Shown: positions 52,913-64,000 of the stretch, piece after piece
Position numbering within the stretch: the first letter of the stretch is position 1
How the letters are laid out: every line of letters begins with the position of its first letter
Source: Clonostachys chloroleuca
Lineage: Eukaryota > Ascomycota > Sordariomycetes > Hypocreales > Bionectriaceae
Assembly (NCBI GenBank): GCA_037952775.1
Contig: JBANAY010000003.1
Coordinates: 35,588,001-35,652,000, forward strand
DNA length: 64,000 nucleotides
Reading direction: 5' to 3'
Notes under the pieces: generated by a model
Told to the model about the DNA's origin: nothing
Databases searched by the model: none
Seen by the model: the letters and a program-made list of their open reading frames with translations, nothing else
Program-made: the position numbers and the translations under genes

Positions 52913-55390
52913 TTAGTGCGAAATGTATTGGAAAACCGCTGAGACAATTGCATCGTCATGCTCCTGTCTGAGCAACAAATCTTGAATATTTTTGAGTCCG
53001 TCGTTGACGAAGTGGTTCCACGTGCTCGTGTCTCCGTATAGCATTGCTGGTGCCTTGATGTATTGTTTCCCGTCAGGCTTGCATCTCTTGCACTTGAACG
53101 TGTCATGGGTGTCGCTAGTCGTGTTCGGCCTGTATTGAAACAGTTCACGGAGGCTATCGAGGGAGAAATGCCGCTCGACATCCTCCATAGAGTCGACAAG
53201 ACAAGTTGACAGACTTTGTTTGTGCGATTGGCGCTGGAAGATCTTTTCTTCAATCGTCCCAGTGGCGATGAAGCGATAAACGAAGCAATCCTTTTTCTGT
53301 CCATCACGCCAAACACGGGCCAGAGCCTGTTGATCAGCAGCAGGGTTCCAATCAGGATCGAACAGCACCAGACGGTTTGCACCAATGAGGTTGATACCAC
53401 AGCCACCAGCCTTGCTACTCAGAAGAAAGACAAATTCCGAGCCTTCTGGATCATTAAACTTATCAACAAGCTTTTGTCGCTTGTTCACATTCATCGATCC
53501 ATCAAGCCGAAGACTTCCATATCCTCGGCACCGACATAAACGTTCGAAGAGATCGAGAGTGGAAGTATAATTACTGATGAGAACGATCTTGTCGTTGGTG
53601 TCCTGGTGGATCCGAGCCAGCATCCTGTCAAGAACTTGCATCTTCCCCGAGTACCAGGATTTTACTTCTCGGTCTCGACCACGAGCATCTTTCGGCACAT
53701 AATCGTCCGGGAAGCATTTTTCTGAGCCTGGAAGATCCTCAGAAGGATTGAGCAAATCTGGATGATTGCACAGTTTCTTTAGAATATTGATGGCTTTGAG
53801 GGGCTGACTGCCTTTCCCTCGCAGCAGTGCTTGGATGTCTGGACTTTTAATAAAATAGTTGTATAGGTCGAGCTGAAACGGGGCCAAGCCACAGAACACA
53901 ACGTGCTCATACTTGACAGGCAGGTATTTCGAGAGAATGTCATTCGTCCGCCTGATGAGGAACTTATTGACAGTGCTCAAGAGCTCTGTAGTACACTCAT
54001 CACCACGCTTGCGATCGGCTTCAGAGGCATCTGCGTCGCGACCTCGCAAGATAGGCAATTCATATCGCTTCCGGAACTCAAGGCGTGAACCAAGAAGTCC
54101 AGGATTGGCGAAGCTGATCAAAGAAAAATATTCTGTCAGGTCATTCTGAATCGGAGTTCCTGTCAGGATAACTCGTCGAGTGACATTGAGACTGTTCAGA
54201 CTCGAAAAAGTGTTGCTGTCTCCATTCTTCAACCGATGACCTTCGTCACAGAAGAGCAGCCCGATTTTAGTGTGCTTCAACTCTTCCACATTCAGCCGAA
54301 GTGTTTCGTATGATACAATGATCACAGGTCGCGTGACGGCGCGGCCACTCGCAATTGCCCACTGCCGGAGCTGTCTGGTCAACTCCTCTTTTGAAGCTTT
54401 TCCGTCGATTGCAAAGGGCGTAATGGCATTAGCACCCAACCACTTTGTCAATTCGTTTGCCCAATTTTTTACCAGACTTGCGGGGCAGACGACAATGGCT
54501 TTTTGAACAGTGGACTTGCCGGCTTCCGGTGATTGTTTGAGCAATGTCCATAAGAGAGTGATGCATTGCAATGTCTTTCCGAGACCCATCTCGTCTGCCA
54601 TAATGCACCCATTGGCATTCTCGTCCACTTTACCAGTCACACACTGGTACATGAACTTCACTCCCTCCACCTGATGAGGACGAAGAATCTTGGCTAGCTT
54701 TGGATCAAGAACGACGGGAACCTTGGGATGCTCCTTATCCACCTGCTTTCGGATTCCCAAAATTTCGGCCAAGCTCTTGTGCACTAATGGGGCATCGATC
54801 TTCTTCTCCTCTTCAATCTTTTTGGGCTCTGCCTCTTTCGGGGGTGATATCGGTTTATCGTCGATGGTCGGATCGTAGAGCACAATGGCAAACTCGCCAC
54901 TTGGATCATGAAGTGGTTTTGCCACGAAGACAGCGCCCTGTCTGAGCCCCAGAGTGGGAGGTGGTCGATTGGAGTTAAGAAGCACATTTTCCTTGTCTTT
55001 CATCGGTATAGAAAAGGCCTTTCGGAACACAAAATCCTTGCTTTTAGGTTGAAAAACCGGGAAGCGGTTTGCGTCTCGGGTTGCAAGAGCCAATCTATCA
55101 TCGTTGGTATATGGCTTGTCAACATCGGCATCGCCATCGGCGCCTTTGTAGTTGACCTTCCGCCGCTTCCGAGCAGGCCTGTCGGCAAGCGGGGATGCTC
55201 GTGCAGCACCAGGACATTTAAATGGCTTATGGAGTCTATCGATGGACTGCGTGCCCGTCATACGCGGTCCCGGGGGTTTGTTTTTACCAGCCAGCGGCGT
55301 GGCGACCTCAGATCTACCAAACGCGACTAAGTCAGTACCAAAATAAATGCATAAGGGGGGGACGAGGGAAAAGACTCACTTTACTACCAT
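52913..55390 (-). CDS. rad54: DNA repair and recombination ATPase Rad54
   Basis: Snf2-family dsDNA translocase that assists Rad51 in homologous recombination. The model has 803 residues. Motif I is MADEMGLGKTLQ (Lys250), motif II is CDEGHRLKNGDS, motif III LTGTPIQNDLTEYFSL and motif VI QALARVWRDGQKK. The N-terminus has KRRKVNYKG-type basic residues. The C-terminus carries the Rad54 CKRCKPDGKQYIK cysteines. First exon 55380-55390 is only 11 nt (ATG, two Val codons and AA); a 66-nt intron (55314-55379) joins it to 52913-55313 in phase. If that exon is wrong, the next Met (22 codons in) still gives a complete domain. TCACGTGA lies about 140 nt upstream. Confidence 0.96.
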
Positions 55391-56252
55391 GCTGAAATTT
55401 CAAGGCGATGGTTTCCTCCAGGCCAAGTCCAAATGATAATGCAGACTTTGATTTGGGAAGAAACAGTGATTGTTGGGATTTAGGCGTGGCAGGCGCGACT
55501 GACCGTGTCGCATCCTTGACACGCGCTCACGTGATGAATTAGTTGACTTATCCCTTGATCCGCTCCTCCAGGCAGAAGTCGTCCCCACAGAAGATCGAGC
55601 CCCGCCATCAACCCCCACCCACTATGGAGACCAACTCGAGAAGTTATCCCACCAACTGGGTGACAAAAGAAATGATGCATCAGATATTGAAAAGTGGTTT
55701 TAAGCGGGCCGCTTTCTACGATGATGAGAATTATACGCCACTATAGAATGATGTAAACTTGTAATATTCAGCATACAGTCTCTTAAGTATCTCTTCTTAG
55801 CCCTCAATCATCTGTTTATGCTTCCGGGGAAATCGAAAATAACCTGTATAAAGTAGGAGTGTCTCGAATTTAATGTCACCCACTTGCCCACTTGCCCACT
55901 TCGAAACTGGTCGCCCCTGGGCAACCGAGCAAGCGAAATGGGAGGGGAACTTGATTCTTCAAACTATGGCCATAGATGTGGTGATAGAGGGTTGATTGTA
56001 GCCTCACAACGGTTCGCGTATGGTCCTAGACCGATTTGCCCAGTTTTGCCAAAACGGAGACATTGGCCTTTGATCCTCATCACGGGAGGTCTTATTTAAA
56101 GAGCTTAAAGACCATATCTTGCGACTCAACTCGTCACCTACCACATTCACTGGAAAGCATCGGTCCAGGCGTGAGAGGAGCAAACTATAAAAGGAGTTAC
56201 ACCTCGCTCCCTCGATATCCAAACTTCACTTATCATAGGCGACTCAGATACG
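55391..56252. promoter_or_regulatory. Divergent promoter Rad54 / mitochondrial carrier
   Basis: 862 nt between two start codons. It contains TCACGTGA at 55527-55534 and a 40-codon ORF starting at 55624 (see findings). Confidence 0.4.
55527..55534. promoter_or_regulatory. E-box palindrome TCACGTGA upstream of rad54
   Basis: On the minus strand it reads ATCACGTG, fitting the Cbf1/CDEI consensus. It is 137 nt from the Rad54 start. Confidence 0.4.
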
Positions 56253-57109
56253 ATGTCCGCAGACTTCTGGTCGGGGTACGTCAGTGGTGCCGTAGGGATC
56301 GTTGTTGGAAACCCTCTTGATTTGATCAAAGTTCGAATGCAAGCCCGAAATGAATCCACGGCTACGGGAAGCACATTTAAGAATCTCACAACTGGGACTG
56401 CGGCACCAATTCTTGGATATGGAGCCCTCAACGCCCTCCTATTCCTCTCCTACAATCGCAGCGAGGCTGCCCTGAACCAGGCATTGGGTGTACAGAGCAG
56501 CCTGTTAACAACCTGGCTTTCGGGGGCTATTGGTGGCCTCACCACCTGGGTGGTCAGCACCCCTACAGAAGTTGTCAAATGCCGTGCACAGGTATCGAAT
56601 GACGCCTTGTCGAGCAGCGCCATCGCCCGCCGCATATGGAGAGAAGAAGGCATACGAGGGTTCTATTTCGGCGGATTGGTGACTGTATTGCGCGACAGTA
56701 TCGGCTACGGTTTTTACTTTTGGTCCTACGAACTGGCCACAAACATGTGGCCGTCCTTAGAAGGTGGAAATTCAACTCTCAAGTCCGAAGCCCCTAAAGT
56801 CCTGATATGTGGAGGCTTGCCGGAGTTGCAACATGGGCAAGTGTTTTCCCGCTCGATGTGATAAAGACCCAGGTGCAAACTCAAGCCTGGGAGCCTACCT
56901 CGGAATCAAGGCCCCTTATCGGATCTATCGCTGAACGCCAACGCGCAGGAGCCTGGGAGGTTGCCAAGGAGGGATGGAGACAGCAAGGGACTCGATTCTT
57001 CTTCCGTGGCTTCTCGGTCTGCTGCGCCAGGGCTTTCGTTGTTAACGCCGTCCAATGGGCTGTGTATGAGTGGATGATGGCTGAACTAGGACAGCGGCGC
57101 AATAAATAA
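56253..57109 (+). CDS. Mitochondrial carrier (SLC25) protein (apparent frameshift)
   Basis: Inner-membrane metabolite transporter with three repeats. Signature motifs are P21-L-D-L-I-K26 (NPLDLIKVRMQ), P104-T-E-V-V-K109 (TPTEVVKCRAQ) and FPLDVIKTQVQ. The second-repeat PTExxKCR form is typical of the ornithine/carnitine/basic amino-acid branch (SLC25A15/20/29). Intronless. The frame slips near 56815: the first frame ends at a stop about 50 nt later, while the third repeat continues in the next frame (LAGVATWASVFPLDVIK). One missing base in GGAGG(C) restores 286 codons, the usual size. No GT..AG intron fits. The substrate cannot be fixed. Confidence 0.88.
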
Positions 57110-57486
57110 TTTCAAATAAAAAATAAGAAGACAATACACGACATTGTCAAAAGGCCGAGGCCAGGTCATTCTTCGTAACATGCCGTGAAAATAGACTAAC
57201 CGCAACTCAATTGACTTCTACGCACAACCAATTTACATGTAACCCGGAAGTACACACATCGTTGATAAAGTTGACTGGTTGTGTGGCTCCTTTCAGCACA
57301 TCCGACCCCACCTTAAGAGTCTCAAACTTGGTGCCGCTTAGCGGTCTCCACAAAAATTTTCTAAACCGAACAAATTCCCATCTTCCTCCACAACAACAGA
57401 AGGAGACTGGTATTCTTCTTGCTGGAATCAGATATTGCAAAATCAACCTGTTACGAACGCCATTTACGAATCGGAACATCGGCAAA
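57110..57486. other. Intergenic: carrier 3' flank and Bud20 leader
   Basis: Contains AATAAA-like sequences directly after the carrier stop (57114-57125). The Bud20 frame is open upstream to 57211, but the conserved start is the ATG at 57487. Confidence 0.45.
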
Positions 57487-57899
57487 ATGGGAGTGGGAAA
57501 CAAAAGAACGCTCACGAAGACTCGGCGGACACTCAGAGGCCTGGATCAAATTAAAGATGATCTCCTCTCCGCCAAACATTTGTCGCAGTACAAGGACTCC
57601 AAAGCAGCTGAGGACCTGCCAGGTCTGGGTCGCCACTATTGTGTAGAGTGTGCCAAATGGTATGAGACCGACAAGAGTCTCGTCGCTCACCGCCGTGGGA
57701 AACCCCACAAGCGCAGGTGAATACCCTCGTAGACGTTTCGCTCCTTGCGGCTTCGCTAACAGATGCATGTCGCAGAGTTAAGCAGCTCAAGGAGGGTCCT
57801 TATGATCACAAAGAAGCCCTCGCTGCTGCTGGGTCGAGGATAGATAATGGGAAACGAGAAAACGACCTCGGCACGGACGATGTTGACATGGCTACCTGA
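57487..57899 (+). CDS. bud20: Bud20/ZNF593-type zinc-finger ribosome export factor
   Basis: Shuttling pre-60S factor needed for ribosomal subunit export. The 117-residue protein has a basic N-terminus (MGVGNKRTLTKTRRTLRGLDQI), then LPGLGRHYCVECAKWYETDKSLVAHRRGKPHKRRVKQL, a C2H2 finger (HYCxxCAK..H..H) that continues into the conserved VKQLKEGPY. Exons 57487-57716 and 57776-57899; one 59-nt intron (GTGAAT..CAG) splits the Arg codon after HKR. The start is chosen by match to the family; upstream in-frame codons are not conserved in type. Convergent with Dam1, 130 nt between stops. Confidence 0.93.
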
Positions 57900-58029
57900 A
57901 CTCCAACCTCGAAATATCGATATTAATAGACACTCCCTAACGAGGATACACGTCAACTGCATAGATCGCCAACGAAGATTGGTACGATTCACGATTCAAT
58001 GTTCTTTTCCTACATATCGACTTTATTCC

Positions 58030-58813
58030 TCATCTTAAACCACGAGCCCGCGGCCGAACCAGCCCACTAGTACGGCCACGGCCACGACCTTGCGCATTCC
58101 CTCGCCCTCTTGTGGATGCCCCTGGGGCAGAAGGCAGCCTCGATTGGCGACTGGCTGCACCTGTGGTCTTCTTTACTGGCTTCTCCGACGCTGGAGGGTT
58201 GTCAACAAACGATGTCTCGGTAGTTCTAGTCAACAGTTAGTCCAAGCTAGCAGGTCGTTTGTACAGGCGCGGCTTGCATGAATGTAGTTTCGCCATCAAT
58301 TTCTGATCGAGAGTGTGCGGCACCACCCTGATCGTCTCGCGATCTATCTCGGGCGAAGGATTCGGGAACAGGAGCCTATTTATTTGGGAGACATTAGCAC
58401 CACACTTTGATAGATGGGATAAATAGATGCCGAGTTTTGAGGTTTTGGGGTGTCTTCATAGATCAGTCGCTACTAACCTCTGGAAAATCAACACAAAATG
58501 CATTCATATTGAGACCATACATGAAGCTCGCAAATGATTCGCTGAAGCGCGCTAAACTTTCGTGCATAAGTTGGAAATGCATCATATTCGCCTCGAGGTC
58601 GGCCATGGCATCTGACAGTTCGGCAAAGGCCGGTTCGAACGTATTTAAAGGGAAGGGTGCGTCGCCATCGCCTGCACCTCGAGCAGAGTCACGAAACGAA
58701 GACCTAGAAGAGGGCCTAAGAGGCGTTGTAGGTCTGAGAGGCGTCGTAGGCCGCGAGTTTCGGCTCCTGGAGTTGGAGCGCTTGTCACCCGATTCGGGGT
58801 AGTTCGTTGACAT
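58030..58813 (-). CDS. dam1: DASH complex subunit Dam1
   Basis: Kinetochore-microtubule coupler of the outer kinetochore ring. The conserved core is FEPAFAELSDAMADLEANMM followed by HFQLMHESLARFSESFASFMYGLNMNAFCVDFPEAP. The Ser/Arg-rich N-terminus has a tandem TTPLRP repeat; the C-terminus is RG-rich (TRGRGNAQGRGRGRTSG), suiting microtubule contact. Exons: 58478-58813, 58265-58375 and 58030-58215; 210 residues. Intron 1 is 102 nt. Intron 2 (58216-58264, 49 nt) uses GTACAA and a CGAG acceptor; the nearer TAG acceptor gives an early stop. The second junction is therefore less sure. Confidence 0.87.
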
Positions 58814-60100
58814 CGTGGAACGAGTTTGAAGAAGTCTTTATCCTATTACTGAAAAGATGCTCCGGGGCGCTGGTGGCATTGGAGCTTGTCGAGCTGGTCG
58901 GCGCAGAAGCTGTTGCTATGTACATTCACGGACGCGCTTCTCCAACGGGCAGAGTGTAAAAACCCCACCAAAATACGGCACCTTCAGTGCAGGGCACCAA
59001 TGCATCACGGCACACCCCGCAGTCAACTAACAGCGACCAAACAAGCTACCCCCAACCTTTGTGCCTGAATCTGGAAAACGGATAGAAAACAGGGTTATCT
59101 GCTCGGTGATCCGGAGCACCATCCTTGCTTCGCAGCATATTAGGATGAGTTGGTAGATGGGACAAAAACAGGCCATCCGTCGCCATCTCGGGAACTCGCA
59201 TACGTTCCGGCCCTGTCAAAATTGGACAGGGAGTGTATTATATACGATTACCATCCTGCCCTAGGCCAAATTACCTACCATACCAGGCGAGTAATTTCCA
59301 GTCGACAGTGGCAGTGCATGCTATCGATCGCAAAACTCCTGACCACCAGTTCTACCTCCTGGCTACTTTCCCTAACCTAGAGCTAGGCCCCGAGCAGTTG
59401 CGCCTTGATATGAATGCATATGTGCCCTCTTTCGTAGACGCATCTGGAAACCTAGCTAAGCAGAGTCAATGCGATGCAAAAGTGTTGGCATCTTCCCACA
59501 AAATAAAGGGACCGCATGAGAACTTCAAAGCGCCTGTTCCATCTTGCATTGAATTGATAACATGGCTTCCTCTCGTGGCATCCCGTCGTCAGCGACTCTT
59601 TATTATTGCACAGGTACTGGCCAAGTACTAATTTTAATCCACTAAACGAGGACCAATGGGGCAACACAGCACGCATCCCATCGTTCATAAAGACGGACCA
59701 GCGCCGTTGTCAGCTCATCACCACTCCCAAGCCCAAACCCCGACTCACGCGAAAAGTCTCGCCCGCCCTCTGTCGATCCTGTGTGTCATCAGACATCAGT
59801 ATCCTGTGACATCGGAGACTGCAGAGAGGCTCTATCCGCCTGACGTTGGACTTGCGCCTGCCCCTCCAAGAGAAAGTAGTGGGTCACCACCTCAACAGAA
59901 TATCTGATCGCAACCTCAATTTGAGTCGGCCGTCTTTCTCTCCCAAGTCGCAAGCCCCCAGGGAGGTGTGTCAGAGTCGCAAGCATCAGCAATCAGGATT
60001 GGAATCCATCACGGTGAGCGCCACCCGACACGGAACATCTAAAGCCGCGGGATATACGCTCCCGGTCTCCCTCCTTCCTTGAGTGGCGCAGCGATCGCCT
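58814..60100. promoter_or_regulatory. Divergent upstream region Dam1 / CRAL-TRIO gene
   Basis: About 1.3 kb with chance frames only. It must hold both promoters and possibly a leader intron for the plus-strand gene. Confidence 0.35.
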
Positions 60101-62006
<1,906 letters not shown>

Positions 62007-62196
62007 AGCTGGGCAACTACTAGATAAAATTCATTTTTGGGTAGAAGCACATAGAAGGCAAAAAAAAGGACTTGCATCGTCAATCTTCATATCATTCACT
62101 CTCAAACGCCTCCAAACCAATGCTACCTGCCACCAACCGACCCGCTACACACACCAACTACAACACCAAGATAAATTTGAAAACTTTGTGTCCATC

Positions 62197-62924
62197 TTAA
62201 ATCTTAGACTTGATCTCCTCAGCAAGGCTCTTGAGCTTGTCCATGTCAGGTTGCTGGGGGTTCCAGACAACGCCCAGGCCCTCGCTCTCGTTTGGCTTGG
62301 GGATCTGGAAATTCGCACACAGTTAGCCTGTCACACATACACAGCTCGGGGCGTAGCCAGTCCGTCTTACCAAGTGAAAGTGGACCTGCGGCGCGATTAG
62401 TTTCTGGACGGTCACAGCGGGGAATGAGCGAGGGAGAGAGGTCTCATTGACTTACGTGGTCCACCTCCTGGTGGGCGATTCTACCATTGTTCTGAAGCAC
62501 GTTGTAGTCAATGGCGCCAGAGGCAGTCGCAATCTTCTTGAGGACGGGCTGCCGAGTATACCAGTTAGCTTAGCTGTGTACTTAACACCATCTCGAGGGA
62601 ACTAACCAGGAGCTCAGTCAGAGAATCATCGGGGATATCGGTCAGCTTAGCACCGTGGTGCTTGGGGATGACGAGCTGTTGCTTTCATCAGCCAATTGAT
62701 CCAGCCGAGAGCAGTCAAGCGAGGAGCTCTGAATAGCTTTAACACCTACCGCATGGCCCTTGCTAAGAGGACCAATGTCGAGGAAGGCAAAGGTCTTGTC
62801 GCTCTCAAAAAGCTTGAAGGATGGGATTTCTCCTGTAGACCAGTCAGCACGGCATGTTTATTGCCCGTCAAAGATATGAGTATGAAGTACCCTTGATGAT
62901 ACGACAGAAGATGCAAGCGGCCAT
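62197..62924 (-). CDS. hnt1: HIT-family nucleotide hydrolase Hint/Hnt1
   Basis: Purine nucleoside phosphoramidase of the histidine triad family; the yeast enzyme cleaves AMP-lysine-type substrates. 133 residues: MAACIFCRIIKGEIPSFKLF, DKTFAFLDIGPLSKGHALVIPK, NVLQNNGRIAHQEVDHVHFHLIPK. The HIT motif is H93-V-H95-F-H97-L; the start CIFCRII holds the family's two Cys. Six exons: 62891-62924, 62750-62832, 62607-62675, 62456-62548, 62371-62385 (15 nt) and 62197-62304; introns of 58, 74, 58, 70 and 66 nt. All phases agree (134 codons). Convergent with the CRAL-TRIO gene. Confidence 0.93.
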
Positions 62925-64000
62925 GGCGAAAGACGCAATGCGATCAATTGAAATTGAAAGATGGTTTGGTGTGAAGGATAGATGGAAAAGAAATGAAAAA
63001 AAGTAAAGGAAGATCCGTAGACGGTGAAGGGATTAAATATTGGGTGCCTGAAAAGGTAAGGTATTAACATGCAGCAATGTCTCCAAGAAGCGGGACTGGC
63101 GCTCGTTGTTCTGAGGGGTTGTGAGACAACATTGACGGCATCTGAATTTGGGGACCCATATGAATGGGGATATATAAGTTAAAAAAAAAGCTTGGCTCAG
63201 TAGGAGTGGGACCTTCCATCGAACTCACCTCTTGCCTTTTACCAGATGTGACCGTGGAATTGGCCCAATTGACTCCATTCACCTAATCTTTGGAACCTTA
63301 CGAGCCGAGGCTAGCCTCAGTGTTCGATTTTGCTTCGCGCAGTTTTTTTTTTATCTTTTTCTTTTCTTTTTCTCATTTCCTTGGCTAGCTGCTAGGTGGG
63401 GTGACATGTCGTCATTAATGTCTCTTTTCATTTCTATTCTTCTTGAAGAGGAGGAGACAACAGAAAAGTGCAATGCCGGGGAACGCCTACTTGCGCTACG
63501 CCTCTTTGTATCACAACAGCTAGGAGGAATTCGTAGGTATAGCTCAACCAAGCTCGATCGATCTAGTAGTAGTTCACGGGTATATCTAATTATTTAGGGC
63601 CTCTACATGGCTATACCTCATTATTCACCTCCCATCTACCTCTTGTTAGTGTTCATATCCCATCGAGGTCTCTCTGCTTCTTCCTGTGAGCAGCTGCAAT
63701 GGCAGCCTACCTACCCTGCTTGCGCCATGTCCCACAAAAGGTGGCGTGCATCAGTGTGCTTCCGCTTGTGCATATTTGCATGCATTGATTGGTAGTATTA
63801 TTGCCAGTCGTTGGTCGAGCGAGCGTTGGGCGTCGGGGACTATCGTCATCGTACCCCGCCACATGATTACATCCCACCAAGTAGCTCGGGCGCAACGAGG
63901 CTCAGCCATCTCATTGTCTACGGCGCTGCATGCACCTCTTTTGCGACAACCATCTCCCCAAAGTGCAATCGCCACATCCAGTCTGCCTTCTCCAACGATT
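62925..64000. other. Window end, no gene seen
   Basis: Upstream region of the Hint gene and about 800 nt beyond. It has T-rich runs near 63343 and short chance frames. No gene boundary is visible before the window ends. Confidence 0.4.

Overview
The window reads as chromosomal DNA of a filamentous ascomycete, most probably Eurotiales (Aspergillus/Penicillium type). Genes sit on both strands and carry many short introns (about 50-120 nt, GT..AG, CTAAC/CTGAC-like branch sites). They include a fused pentafunctional AROM protein, an RTA1-family protein, an Inp1 peroxisome-inheritance protein, a DASH subunit and a mitochondrial-type aconitase. I reconstructed gene models by joining frames at splice sites and checking phase. 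All models close in frame except four, each of which needs a one-base correction. I recognised no tRNA, rRNA, transposon, CRISPR array or secondary-metabolite cluster.

Layout. 0-13.3 kb: AROM (-), a secreted LVIVD-repeat protein (-), Tim17 (-) and a disordered orphan protein (-). 13.3-16.7 kb: no gene seen. 16.7-25 kb: RTA1-like membrane protein (-), Inp1 (-), divergent from a multi-span membrane protein (+), then the deubiquitinase OTU1 (-). 25.5-28.8 kb: an RSC bromodomain/BAH subunit (+). 28.8-31.1 kb: gene-free promoter region. 31.1-42 kb: aconitase (+), rhomboid protease Rbd2/RbdB (+), GPI transamidase Gaa1 (+), proteasome Rpn9 (-) and complex I 40 kDa subunit (+). 42.6-52.4 kb: SAGA deubiquitinase Ubp8 (-), LACTB2-like metallo-beta-lactamase (+), YTP1-like membrane protein (+) and a tiny Rsa3-like protein (-). 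52.9-63 kb: Rad54 (-), mitochondrial carrier (+), Bud20 (+), Dam1 (-), CRAL-TRIO lipid-transfer protein (+) and HIT-family Hint/Hnt1 (-).

The genes are mostly housekeeping and do not form one pathway. Themes recur: mitochondrial function (Tim17, aconitase, NUO-40, carrier), ubiquitin/proteasome (OTU1, Rpn9, Ubp8), chromatin and chromosome function (RSC, SAGA, Rad54, DASH) and membrane/GPI/lipid biology (Gaa1, Rbd2, CRAL-TRIO, RTA1, YTP1).

I did not find a convincing undescribed system. The most notable observations are: four conserved genes each broken by a single-base frameshift, at least two of them in C/G homopolymers; micro-exons, including a 15-nt exon that encodes most of the HIT catalytic motif; very short first coding exons; stop-free in-phase introns; and a palindromic TCACGTGA E-box that I saw three times, each time upstream of a start codon.
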